13,545 bases of DNA, taken from contig DBGA01000043.1 in assembly GCA_002295325.1 (NCBI GenBank), positions 21,122 through 34,666 on the forward strand, read 5' to 3'. Positions 1-6,984 of this stretch are shown here, one piece after another; the stretch's first letter is position 1; each line of letters begins with the position of its first letter. Below the pieces are notes generated by a model. It was given only the letters and a program-made list of their open reading frames with translations, did no database searches and was not told the DNA's origin. Made by a program: the position numbers and the translations under genes. Origin of the DNA: Ruminococcaceae bacterium UBA866 (lineage in GTDB: Bacteria > Bacillota > Clostridia > Oscillospirales > Ruminococcaceae).

Positions 1-80
1 TTTTCTTTTTTACAGCCTGCAAATGCAGAAGCTATAAATACAAGGCTTAGTCCTAGTGCTACGATTCTTTTAATTTTCAT
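1..80 (-). CDS. Solute-binding lipoprotein of sugar ABC transporter (N-terminus only)
   Basis: Only the first 26 codons are in the window, and the gene runs off the left edge. The visible peptide starts MKIKRIVALG, continues with a hydrophobic stretch and reaches a lipobox FAGC followed by KKE. This is a classic lipoprotein signal peptide, with the cysteine as the predicted lipidated first residue of the mature protein. The start is supported by an AGGAGG ribosome site at 88-93. It lies 49 bp downstream of two LplB/LplC-type permease genes on the same strand, so it is most likely the extracellular substrate-binding subunit (family 1 type) that delivers ligand to them. The lipoprotein nature is seen directly; the solute-binding role is inferred from position. 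Confidence 0.75.
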   Translation of the reverse strand, partial: MKIKRIVALGLSLVFIASAFAGCKKE

Positions 81-129
81 GATTAATCCTCCTCTAAAAA
101 ATTTATAGATTTCGGTGGTACAAAAAAGG

Positions 130-1029
130 TTATCCCTTTACTGCGCCAACCGTAACTCCCTTAACAAAATACTTTTGTACGAATGGATATACTGCAATTA
201 CCGGAATCGAAGAAACAACTACAAGTGCATACTTAATCTGCTCTGCAGTTTTAAGTTCTAGCTGAAGTGCTTCTGCGGTATCTCCTCCCTGTGCTAGTAG
301 TTCTGCATTAAACTGACTTTTCACAAGAATTTCTCTTAATATAATTTGAAGTGGTTGGTATTTATCATCCTGCAAGTATATCATTGCAACAAAATAGCTG
401 TTCCAATGGCTAACTGCAAAGAACAACGCCATAACTGCTATAATTGCAGTAGATAGAGGCAATACAATTTGAAAGAATATTCTAAAGTTTGAGCAACCGT
501 CAATTTGAGCCGCTTCCTCCACTTCACGTGGAATGTTGCTCATAAAGAATGTGCGAGATAAAATGATGTTTGTCATTGAAGTTGCACCTAAAATTATCAT
601 AACCAATGGATTGTTATGTAATCCCATTTGCCCTACCACTATATATGTAGGGATTAGTCCACCGGAGAAGAACATTGTAAACAAAAACATCATTGTAAAG
701 AATTTTCTTCCTACAAAGTCCTTTCTTGAAAGGGCGTATGCCGCCGGAAGTGTTACTGCTAGATTTAATGTAGTTCCCAAAGCAGTGTAGATGATGGTGT
801 TAAAATAGCCTCTTAAAATACTTTTATCGTTGAAAATGTTAATATACCCATCGAATGAAATATCCTTTGGAAATAGTATCATTTTACCTGTGTTAACAAG
901 ATCTGGGTTACTTATTGATGCGCATACTATAAACCATAATGGATATAGGGTAAGTATTAGTATGGCTATAAGCACTGTTATATTTACGGCATTAAATACC
1001 TTGTCACCTCTAGATTCGTGTTTTAGCAT
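130..1029 (-). CDS. Carbohydrate ABC transporter permease, LplC/YtcP-like
   Basis: This is an inner-membrane subunit of a carbohydrate importer of the CUT1 type. The 299-residue protein has about six hydrophobic segments. The EAA cytoplasmic loop that contacts the ATPase is at about residues 171-193 (EEAAQIDGCSNFRIFFQIVL, then PLS). The C-terminus, KYFVKGVTVGAVKG, is typical of the LplC/YtcP group. An in-frame start exists 33 bp upstream at 1062, but the ATG at 1029 is preferred: it has AAGGAGGG (1037-1044) seven bases upstream, and that site overlaps the stop codon of the upstream permease, so the two are translationally linked. No ATPase gene is visible. Transporters of this group commonly share a general MsmX-type ATPase encoded elsewhere. 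The substrate class (oligosaccharide or uronate-type conjugate) is inferred from family only. Confidence 0.92.
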   Translation of the reverse strand: MLKHESRGDKVFNAVNITVLIAILILTLYPLWFIVCASISNPDLVNTGKMILFPKDISFDGYINIFNDKSILRGYFNTIIYTALGTTLNLAVTLPAAYALSRKDFVGRKFFTMMFLFTMFFSGGLIPTYIVVGQMGLHNNPLVMIILGATSMTNIILSRTFFMSNIPREVEEAAQIDGCSNFRIFFQIVLPLSTAIIAVMALFFAVSHWNSYFVAMIYLQDDKYQPLQIILREILVKSQFNAELLAQGGDTAEALQLELKTAEQIKYALVVVSSIPVIAVYPFVQKYFVKGVTVGAVKG

Positions 1030-1042
1030 ATAGTTACCCTCC

Positions 1043-2014
1043 TTACCATAATGATGAATCACTTACTTTTGCTGAAATTTTATTTACAATTACCAAAAGA
1101 ATAAGATTAATGATGTTGTTAAATAATCCAACCGCCGCCGACAGGCTGAACTTTCCTTCTAGGAGACCAAGCTTGTAAACATATGTAGAGATAACCTCTG
1201 ACACAATCAAGTTACCATCCTTTTGCATTAACAAAACTTTCTCAAATGAAAGGTTCATTATTGTACCGACACTCATAATGAGCATGATTACAATGGTAGG
1301 TGTTATTGCTGGTATATTTACATGAATGACTCTTTGCATACGACTTGCGCCGTCAATTGATGCTGCTTCGTGAAGTTCTGGCGATACACCAGACAACGCT
1401 GCAAAATAGATTACTGAACCATATCCTGTTGTCTGCCACACTCCTGACCATACATATAGGTCATTAAACAATCCGTCTTTTTGTAGGAAAATTTGTGGCT
1501 CTACTCCAAATAGTGCTGTGATTTGGTTTACTAATCCACTTCTAGCAAAGAACATATCTATCATACCCACAAGCACAACTGTAGAAATAAAGTAAGGAAG
1601 ATATGTTACGTTTTGAACTGTTTTTTTGAACTTGCTACCTTGAACCTCGTTTATCATTAACGCTAGTATAATTGGTGCCGGAAATGAAATCAACAAGTAA
1701 TATAAGGATAATGAAATTGTGTTCATAAATGTTTGCATGAAATATCTGGACTCAAAAAATTGTTGGAAGTGTTTGAATATTGGAGTTGCCCATGGGCTTC
1801 CAACAAATCCTAAGTTTGCAAAGAAATCCTTAAAAGCAATTTGTACACCATACATAGGAAGGTATGCAAAAATTAGAAAGTATAAAAATGCTGGTAATAT
1901 AAATATGTATAAGTTCCAGTTGCGTTTAACCATAAGCCACTTATAATTGTGACCCGTTGCGGTTGTTTTGTAATCATTGTCTCGACGTTTTTTTAACAAA
2001 GCCATCTCCCCCAT
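1043..2014 (-). CDS. Carbohydrate ABC transporter permease, LplB/YteP-like
   Basis: This is the partner permease of the importer, 323 residues in the longest form. It has a basic N-terminus, a first membrane segment at about residues 34-54, the family signature YLPMYGVQIAFKDF (51-64), and an EAA loop ELHEAASIDGASRMQR at about 214-229. The start is uncertain. ATG at 2014 has AAAGAG directly against it, and ATG at 2005 directly follows GGGGGAG. The best-spaced site is GGGGGAG (2006-2012), five bases before a TTG at 1999. The three choices differ by only five residues. It is the first gene of the minus-strand operon, behind a strong promoter at 2169-2197 and a leader of roughly 150 nt. Its stop codon overlaps the ribosome site of the next permease. 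Confidence 0.92.
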   Translation of the reverse strand: MGEMALLKKRRDNDYKTTATGHNYKWLMVKRNWNLYIFILPAFLYFLIFAYLPMYGVQIAFKDFFANLGFVGSPWATPIFKHFQQFFESRYFMQTFMNTISLSLYYLLISFPAPIILALMINEVQGSKFKKTVQNVTYLPYFISTVVLVGMIDMFFARSGLVNQITALFGVEPQIFLQKDGLFNDLYVWSGVWQTTGYGSVIYFAALSGVSPELHEAASIDGASRMQRVIHVNIPAITPTIVIMLIMSVGTIMNLSFEKVLLMQKDGNLIVSEVISTYVYKLGLLEGKFSLSAAVGLFNNIINLILLVIVNKISAKVSDSSLW

Positions 2015-2168
2015 CTCTTTTGTTATTTTAATTAAAAACCATAACGATTAACTTAATCTCATATAATTTAATCTTGCTGTGAAAGACTATCTCATTGGAT
2101 TTTCTTATGCTCGTTATCTAAAATAAGCATGAAACACATTGTCTGTGTCGGTTTGTTGCTATGTCTAT

Positions 2169-2197
2169 ATTATATGGACGCAAGATTGGAATGTAAA
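2169..2197 (-). promoter_or_regulatory. Near-consensus sigma-A promoter of the import operon
   Basis: Read on the minus strand, TTTACA (2192-2197) is followed by exactly 17 bases and then TATAAT (2169-2174). That is five of six matches at -35 and a perfect -10. It points toward the permease genes and implies a 5' leader of about 150 nt before the LplB start. The leader contains short inverted matches but nothing I recognise as a known riboswitch. Confidence 0.75.
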
Positions 2198-2302
2198 TTG
2201 CCACAAATTAATAATCAAATTCAAAAATAAAGAAACGCAGTAATTAAGGAGTTTTTGGCACTATCAAGAATTAAGATTGGCTCTCAAAGATTATAATTTC
2301 GT

Positions 2303-2322
2303 ATATCTGAAAATATCTGAAA
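2303..2322. repeat. Tandem 10-bp repeat, candidate regulator site
   Basis: Two perfect head-to-tail copies of ATATCTGAAA lie between the two divergent promoters. The unit is one helical turn long, so two copies place identical faces on the same side of the DNA. Direct-repeat half-sites are typical of AraC-family operators, and an AraC regulator is encoded in this locus. The link is inference. AT-rich DNA makes chance repeats fairly common. Confidence 0.3.
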
Positions 2323-2454
2323 AATCTATACTTAACAGAAGATTAGGGGGAATCAAACTTTTTGCAACCCCACTGATAGTACTTACTTTACATCTTTCTT
2401 AATTCAAATATGCTATTTCTTTAAAAATGTAAGGTGAGTATTAAACTATGGCAA

Positions 2455-2483
2455 TATACACTAATATAGCTTGCGTGTATAAT
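2455..2483 (+). promoter_or_regulatory. Candidate promoter of the SDR operon with overlapping inverted repeat
   Basis: A perfect -10 hexamer TATAAT (2478-2483) is preceded at 17 bp by a weak -35, TATACA (2455-2460, four of six). The expected transcript starts near 2490, about 55 nt before the ATG at 2546. A perfect inverted repeat, TATACAC (2455-2461) and GTGTATA (2475-2481), covers both promoter boxes with a 13-bp spacer. It could be an operator, or a side effect of promoter composition. Confidence 0.5.
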
Positions 2484-2545
2484 AGAATACGTAGCATAGA
2501 TTGCTGTGAAATTTATGTTTCTTAAAATAAAAGGAGGAAATTTAA

Positions 2546-3571
2546 ATGATGAATACATGGACAGAAGAAAAACTTGATGCGCTTTTAACCACCCCATCAC
2601 AAAAGCTCATTACAGATATGAAGAAAATTAAGGGTGATATCATTATTCTAGGTGCAGGAGGAAAAATGGGGCCTACACTTTGCCTGCTTGCTAAAAATGC
2701 GATCAAGGCAGCTGGGATTGAAAAAAGAGTAATTGCAGTATCACGCTTTAGCGATCCGATTGCAACAAAATTACTTATCGATAATGAAGTGGAGATTATC
2801 AGCTCAGACCTTTTAGAAGAAGGTGCATTAGATAAATTACCAGATTGCGAAAATGTTATATATATGGCTGGAAAGAAATTTGGTACAGACGGACAAGAGG
2901 CTCTAACATGGGCAATGAATGCATGGTTGCCTTCAAGGGTAGCGCAAAGATATAAGAATTCCACAATTACAGTGTTTTCTACCGGAAATATCTATCCACA
3001 GGTTCCAATATACAGTGGCGGTGCAACCGAGGAAATACGCCCAGCACCAATCGGTGAATATGGAATGTCATCTCTTTCAAGAGAAAGAATGTTTGAATAT
3101 GCCGCTCAAACCTACGGAACAAAAATTGCAGTTTATCGCTTAAACTATGCTGTTGATTTAAGATATGGTGTGTTGTTTGACATTGCAAACAGTATTTTAA
3201 ACGGCGACCCAATCTCATTATCAACTGCTTGCTTTAACTGCATTTGGCAAGGCGATGCAAACGAAGTTGCAATACGCTCACTTTTACACGCAAGCAGTAA
3301 TGTATTCCGCATCAATGTAACTGGTCCTGAAACCGTTTCAGTAAAAGAAACAGCACTTAAATTGGGCGAACTGCTTGGAAAAGAACCTATATTCACAGGT
3401 GAAGAAACCAATACTGGCTACCTTAACAATTCCGGCAAAATGTTTGAATTATTTGGCTATCCAACAGTTGCTTTAAATACATTAATTGATTGGCAAGCAG
3501 AATGGATTAAATCTGGCGGACGTGCGCTTGGTAAATCTACTCACTTTGAAGAGAGAAAAGGTAGCTATTAA
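2546..3571 (+). CDS. NAD-dependent epimerase/dehydratase (extended SDR)
   Basis: A 341-residue cytoplasmic oxidoreductase of the extended short-chain dehydrogenase type. The nucleotide-binding loop GAGGKMG is at residues 36-42 after the strand DIIIL. FSTGNIYP at 144-151 supplies the usual serine region, and the catalytic tyrosine is in EYGMSSLSRERMFEY (171-185). The expected YxxxK reads Y172-GMS-S176, so the usual lysine is serine. From memory, relatives that sit beside DapA-like genes also show a non-lysine here, so this may be a subfamily trait. AAGGAGGA at 2531-2538 supports the start; a second ATG follows at once at 2549. It heads a four-gene operon, 28 bp before the next start. It probably oxidises or epimerises a sugar-derived intermediate; the substrate is unknown. 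Confidence 0.85.
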   Translation: MMNTWTEEKLDALLTTPSQKLITDMKKIKGDIIILGAGGKMGPTLCLLAKNAIKAAGIEKRVIAVSRFSDPIATKLLIDNEVEIISSDLLEEGALDKLPDCENVIYMAGKKFGTDGQEALTWAMNAWLPSRVAQRYKNSTITVFSTGNIYPQVPIYSGGATEEIRPAPIGEYGMSSLSRERMFEYAAQTYGTKIAVYRLNYAVDLRYGVLFDIANSILNGDPISLSTACFNCIWQGDANEVAIRSLLHASSNVFRINVTGPETVSVKETALKLGELLGKEPIFTGEETNTGYLNNSGKMFELFGYPTVALNTLIDWQAEWIKSGGRALGKSTHFEERKGSY

Positions 3572-3599
3572 TTTTAACAGAAAGAGGGTCATAACTATA

Positions 3600-4658
3600 A
3601 TGAACAGACATGAAAAAGCTTTAGAAATATTGCAAAATGGAACGGTTATTCCAGCAATTCCACTTGTATTAGATGAAAACAGAAAATTTAACGAGCAAGG
3701 TCAACGCAGACTTATTCGCTACTACTTAGATTCAGGTGTGGGTGGATTGGCTGTAGCTGTACATACAACACAGTTTGAAATTAGAGATAAAGAGATTGCT
3801 TTATTTGAACCAATCTTAAAGATTGCAATTGAGGAAATATCAGCATTTGAAGCAAAAACCAACAAGACTATCGTTTGCGTTGCAGGTGTATGCGGTGTAG
3901 CTTCACAAGCTGTTGCCGAAGCTAATATTGCAAAAGCTTTAGGGTTTGATGCAGTGTTGCTTAGCCCCGGTGGTCTTAATTCCCTTTCAGAGGAAGAAAT
4001 GATTGAAAGAACCCATGCAGTAGCGGATGTTATGCCTGTTATTGGATTCTATTTGCAAAATTCAGTTGGTGGAAGACGCTATTCATATGAATATTGGAAA
4101 GCTGTTGCTGATACCGAGAATGTTGTTGCAATTAAAGCAGCACCATTTAACAGATATCAGACTCTTGACTTGGTAAGAGGTTGCTGTGCTTCAAGCCGTG
4201 CTGATAAAGTTGCACTATATACAGGCAACGACGACAATATCGTAATTGATTTACTTACAAAATTCAGTTATAATATTGATGGTAAAACAGTTTCTAAACG
4301 TTTTGTGGGTGGACTTTTGGGTCATTGGTCAGTTTGGACACATAATGTTGTAGAAATGTTTGAAAAAATCAAAGCTTGCCGAGATGACGAAAAAATTCCA
4401 GCCGAGTTTTTAACCCTTGCGGCTGAAGTTAGCGATTGCAACGGCGCATTCTTTGATGTAAACAATAATTTTGCCGGCTGTATCGCTGGAATTCATGAAG
4501 TATTGCGTAGACAAGGTTTAATCAAAGGAATTTGGTGCTTAAATCCAAATGAAACTCTTTCGGATGGACAGATGGCGGAAATTGACAGAGTTTATAAAAT
4601 GTATCCGCACCTAAATGATGACAAATTCATCAGCGACAATATGAGTTCCTGGATATAA
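3600..4658 (+). CDS. Dihydrodipicolinate synthase/NAL family protein
   Basis: A 352-residue TIM-barrel class I aldolase or hydratase of the DapA/NanA superfamily. The Schiff-base lysine is probably K179 in VVAIKAAPFN. The conserved tyrosine is Y151 in IGFYLQNSVG, and the strand GVGGLAVAVHTTQFE (46-60) takes the place of the usual GTTGE pyruvate-binding region. It is about 50-60 residues longer than DapA (near 290), so a biosynthetic role is unlikely and a catabolic lyase or dehydratase is favoured. The frame is open upstream to 3486, but that part overlaps the SDR gene. ATG at 3600, with AGAGGG at about 3583-3588, is the sensible start, though its spacing is rather long. Its neighbours suggest cleavage of an oxo-acid made by the SDR. 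This is inference. Confidence 0.87.
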   Translation: MNRHEKALEILQNGTVIPAIPLVLDENRKFNEQGQRRLIRYYLDSGVGGLAVAVHTTQFEIRDKEIALFEPILKIAIEEISAFEAKTNKTIVCVAGVCGVASQAVAEANIAKALGFDAVLLSPGGLNSLSEEEMIERTHAVADVMPVIGFYLQNSVGGRRYSYEYWKAVADTENVVAIKAAPFNRYQTLDLVRGCCASSRADKVALYTGNDDNIVIDLLTKFSYNIDGKTVSKRFVGGLLGHWSVWTHNVVEMFEKIKACRDDEKIPAEFLTLAAEVSDCNGAFFDVNNNFAGCIAGIHEVLRRQGLIKGIWCLNPNETLSDGQMAEIDRVYKMYPHLNDDKFISDNMSSWI

Positions 4659-4679
4659 TTTATTTTGAGGGGGTAGTTT

Positions 4680-5978
4680 ATGGAGAGTCTAAAAAAAGCA
4701 ATCTGCGAGATAATTGACGAAAATAGAGATGTTATTATCGATATCGGGGAAGAAGTACTGAAAAATCCAGAGTTGGGCTATAAAGAAGTAAAAACCTCAA
4801 AGCTCGTATGGGATTGTTTTCAAAAACTAGGACTGGACAATTTAAGTCGCCATGCAATTACAGGAGTTAAGGGATGGCTTAGAAGCGATACCCCTCATTC
4901 CACAGTTGCTGTTATGGGTGAGCTTGATGCTGTTATCTGCCCTGCCCACCCCCATGCGGACAAAGAAACTTTTGCAGCACACGCCTGTGGCCATAACGCA
5001 CAGATTGCGTCAATGATAGGTTGTGCAATCGGATTAAAGCTATCAAATGCAATGGAAAAGCTCGACGGTGACGTTTGTTTTTTTGCAACTCCTGCTGAGG
5101 AATATGTCGAGCTTGAATATCGCAAACAGCTTGTAGCTGACGGGAAGATAGACTATCTAGGCGGAAAACAGCAACTTATTCATGAGGGCGCTTTTGATGA
5201 TATAGATATGGCTATGATGGTTCACAGTTTAACAGGCTATGATGAGCAACGCGTTATTGTCAACTCCCCTGCTATGGGTTTTATAGGAAAAAGCGTAGCA
5301 TTTCAAGGGAAAGAAGCTCATGCAGGAGGTGCTCCCCATGAGGGAATTAATGCTTTGAATGCTGCTACCATTGCAATTATGTGTATCCATGCACAGCGAG
5401 AAACCTTCAAGGACAGCGATGGCGTAAGGGTACACCCTATCATTACCAAGGGTGGTGATTTGGTCAACACCGTTCCAGCAGATGTCCGAATGGAAAGCTA
5501 TGTTCGCGCAAACTCAATTGAGGCAATGCAATCTGCAAATAATAAGGTTAATAGATCAATTGAGGGTGCATCCTATGCGATTGGAACAACTGTAAAAATT
5601 GATGATATGGCTGGCTACTTACCATTAAAGCAAAATGTTTTAATGAGCGATATGTTTTATGAAAATGCTCAAAACATATTGGGAAAGAATGCAGTTTACA
5701 AAGAGTTGCCCTTTGCCGGTTCTACTGATGTGGGCGATTTGGGATATATTATGCCTGTCATTCAGCCAACAATAAGTGGTTTTACCGGAGGCGCACATAG
5801 CAAAGAATTTTCAATAAACGATAAAGAACTTGCATACATATTACCTGCTAAATTAATGGCAATGACTGTTGTTGACTTGCTGTTTGATAAGGCAAAGTGT
5901 GCCAAAGAAGTACGAAATAACTTCCCTAAAAAGACAAGTCAAGACTATAAGTCATTATGGGATGACATCCTAAAATAA
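4680..5978 (+). CDS. M20 family metallo-amidohydrolase (M20D-like)
   Basis: A 432-residue zinc or manganese amidohydrolase related to HipO, AbgB and amino-acid N-deacylases. Visible metal-site elements are GELDAV (80-85), HACGH with Cys103 and His105, the Glu pair ATPAEE (136-141), His182 in MVHSL, the lid-domain motif EAHAGGAPHEG (212-222), and the last ligand His373 in TGGAHSKEF. A cysteine ligand in HACGH is characteristic of M20D. There is no signal peptide, so it should act in the cytoplasm on an amide such as an N-acyl or aminoacyl conjugate. ATG at 4680 follows GAGGGGG at 4667-4673. It lies 21 bp after the DapA-like gene and 15 bp before the transporter gene. All ligands look intact, so it should be active; its substrate is not evident. 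Confidence 0.88.
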   Translation: MESLKKAICEIIDENRDVIIDIGEEVLKNPELGYKEVKTSKLVWDCFQKLGLDNLSRHAITGVKGWLRSDTPHSTVAVMGELDAVICPAHPHADKETFAAHACGHNAQIASMIGCAIGLKLSNAMEKLDGDVCFFATPAEEYVELEYRKQLVADGKIDYLGGKQQLIHEGAFDDIDMAMMVHSLTGYDEQRVIVNSPAMGFIGKSVAFQGKEAHAGGAPHEGINALNAATIAIMCIHAQRETFKDSDGVRVHPIITKGGDLVNTVPADVRMESYVRANSIEAMQSANNKVNRSIEGASYAIGTTVKIDDMAGYLPLKQNVLMSDMFYENAQNILGKNAVYKELPFAGSTDVGDLGYIMPVIQPTISGFTGGAHSKEFSINDKELAYILPAKLMAMTVVDLLFDKAKCAKEVRNNFPKKTSQDYKSLWDDILK

Positions 5979-5993
5979 AGTGAGATTTTTAAT

Positions 5994-6893
5994 ATGAACA
6001 CCATTTTAATCATTGTATCAATCGCCCTCTTTACATTTCAAACGCTCGCGTTAAAGATTGCAAAAACCAACAATTTAAGGGAACGTTTGCTAATAAACAC
6101 AGGGTTTACCTTCATTGCCTCATTGGGAATGTTAATCTATGGGCTATTTAACCCCTCTGTATTTGAAATAAGTGACAAAACAATTTTGCTTGGAATATTG
6201 TTCGGTTTTATATTTGCATTAACGATAATCTTCTACAATCTTGCAATTGCATCAGGCCCCCTTTCTTATACCGTCTTTTACTTTTCTGCAAGTATGATTA
6301 TTCCTGCAATGGCTGGAATAATCGGATTTTCAGAGCCATTAAAGGTAACTTCAATTGTGGCTGTGCTTTTATTTTTAGCTGCATTTTACTTTATCAATAT
6401 AAGTCCCAATGAGACAGAGACTAAAACCAGTGCAACAAAGAAATGGGCGTTGTTTTGTGTTTTAACCTTCTTGTGTAATGGAGCTCTTGCGGTAATCCAA
6501 AAGCTTCATCAATACCAAATGGAATCTACGCAATCGAGCGGACTTATGTTTGTGGGATTTGTTTGTGCTACAGTTTTTTACGGAATTTCCTATATCGTCA
6601 TACTTATCTCTGAAAAAAAATCAGGGAAAGTTTCATTAAAGAAAGAACAAGCTGTATTTATCACAAATTTGATACCTATGGTTTTACTCGCTCTTACCTC
6701 TTTAATCGGCAACTTGTTGCTGACCTATCTTTCTGGCTTGATTGAAAGCTCCTATCTTTTCCCATTGGTTCAAGGCAGTGTCATTGTAGCTATCACTTTG
6801 TTATCAGTAGCCTTTTACAAAGAGAAAATATCTACATTTGGGAAAATTGGAATTGGCTTAGGGATAGTTGCAATCGTAATTATTAACTTTTAA
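5994..6893 (+). CDS. DMT-superfamily transporter (EamA-type)
   Basis: A 299-residue, strongly hydrophobic protein with about ten predicted membrane segments arranged as two halves, as in EamA drug/metabolite transporters. The first half runs to about residue 140, ending FYFINISPNE. A charged linker follows (TETKTSATKK), and the second half ends KIGIGLGIVAIVIINF. The ribosome site is weak (AGTGAG just after the upstream stop), so translation may depend on coupling to the M20 gene 15 bp upstream. It is last in the operon, followed by a strong hairpin terminator. A DMT protein can export a product or import a small metabolite; an export or exchange role for the pathway end product is possible but not shown. 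Confidence 0.85.
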   Translation: MNTILIIVSIALFTFQTLALKIAKTNNLRERLLINTGFTFIASLGMLIYGLFNPSVFEISDKTILLGILFGFIFALTIIFYNLAIASGPLSYTVFYFSASMIIPAMAGIIGFSEPLKVTSIVAVLLFLAAFYFINISPNETETKTSATKKWALFCVLTFLCNGALAVIQKLHQYQMESTQSSGLMFVGFVCATVFYGISYIVILISEKKSGKVSLKKEQAVFITNLIPMVLLALTSLIGNLLLTYLSGLIESSYLFPLVQGSVIVAITLLSVAFYKEKISTFGKIGIGLGIVAIVIINF

Positions 6894-6933
6894 TTAAAAC
6901 TCTCAAATAAACTGCTAAAATTTACTAGAACAT

Positions 6934-6971
6934 AAAAAAGGTACAACTGTTTAACCAGTTGTACCTTTTTT
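6934..6971. terminator. Bidirectional rho-independent terminator
   Basis: A perfect 16-bp stem (6934-6949 with 6956-6971) closes a 6-nt loop TTTAAC. The GC-containing core is GGTACAACTG, flanked by six A on one side and six T on the other, so it works in both directions. It serves the end of the four-gene plus-strand operon and the end of the convergent AraC-type regulator gene. Confidence 0.92.
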
Positions 6972-6984
6972 AGTATTTGCTCAG

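Noticed and set aside
1030..1062. Upstream in-frame ATG for the LplC-like permease
   Set aside because: It lies inside the upstream gene and has no ribosome site, while ATG 1029 has AAGGAGGG at ideal spacing.
2015..2545. Riboswitch in the divergent intergenic region
   Set aside because: Several short inverted matches exist (for example GAATTAAGA with TCTTAATTC, GGGG with CCCC), but none forms a known aptamer layout.
2542..2964. Long minus-strand frame opposite the SDR gene
   Set aside because: It is a shadow of the well-supported SDR gene, with no ribosome site and no recognisable domain.
3486..3599. Open frame extending the DapA-like protein upstream by 38 codons
   Set aside because: It overlaps the end of the SDR gene and lacks family-like sequence. 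ATG at 3600 gives a family-typical N-terminus.
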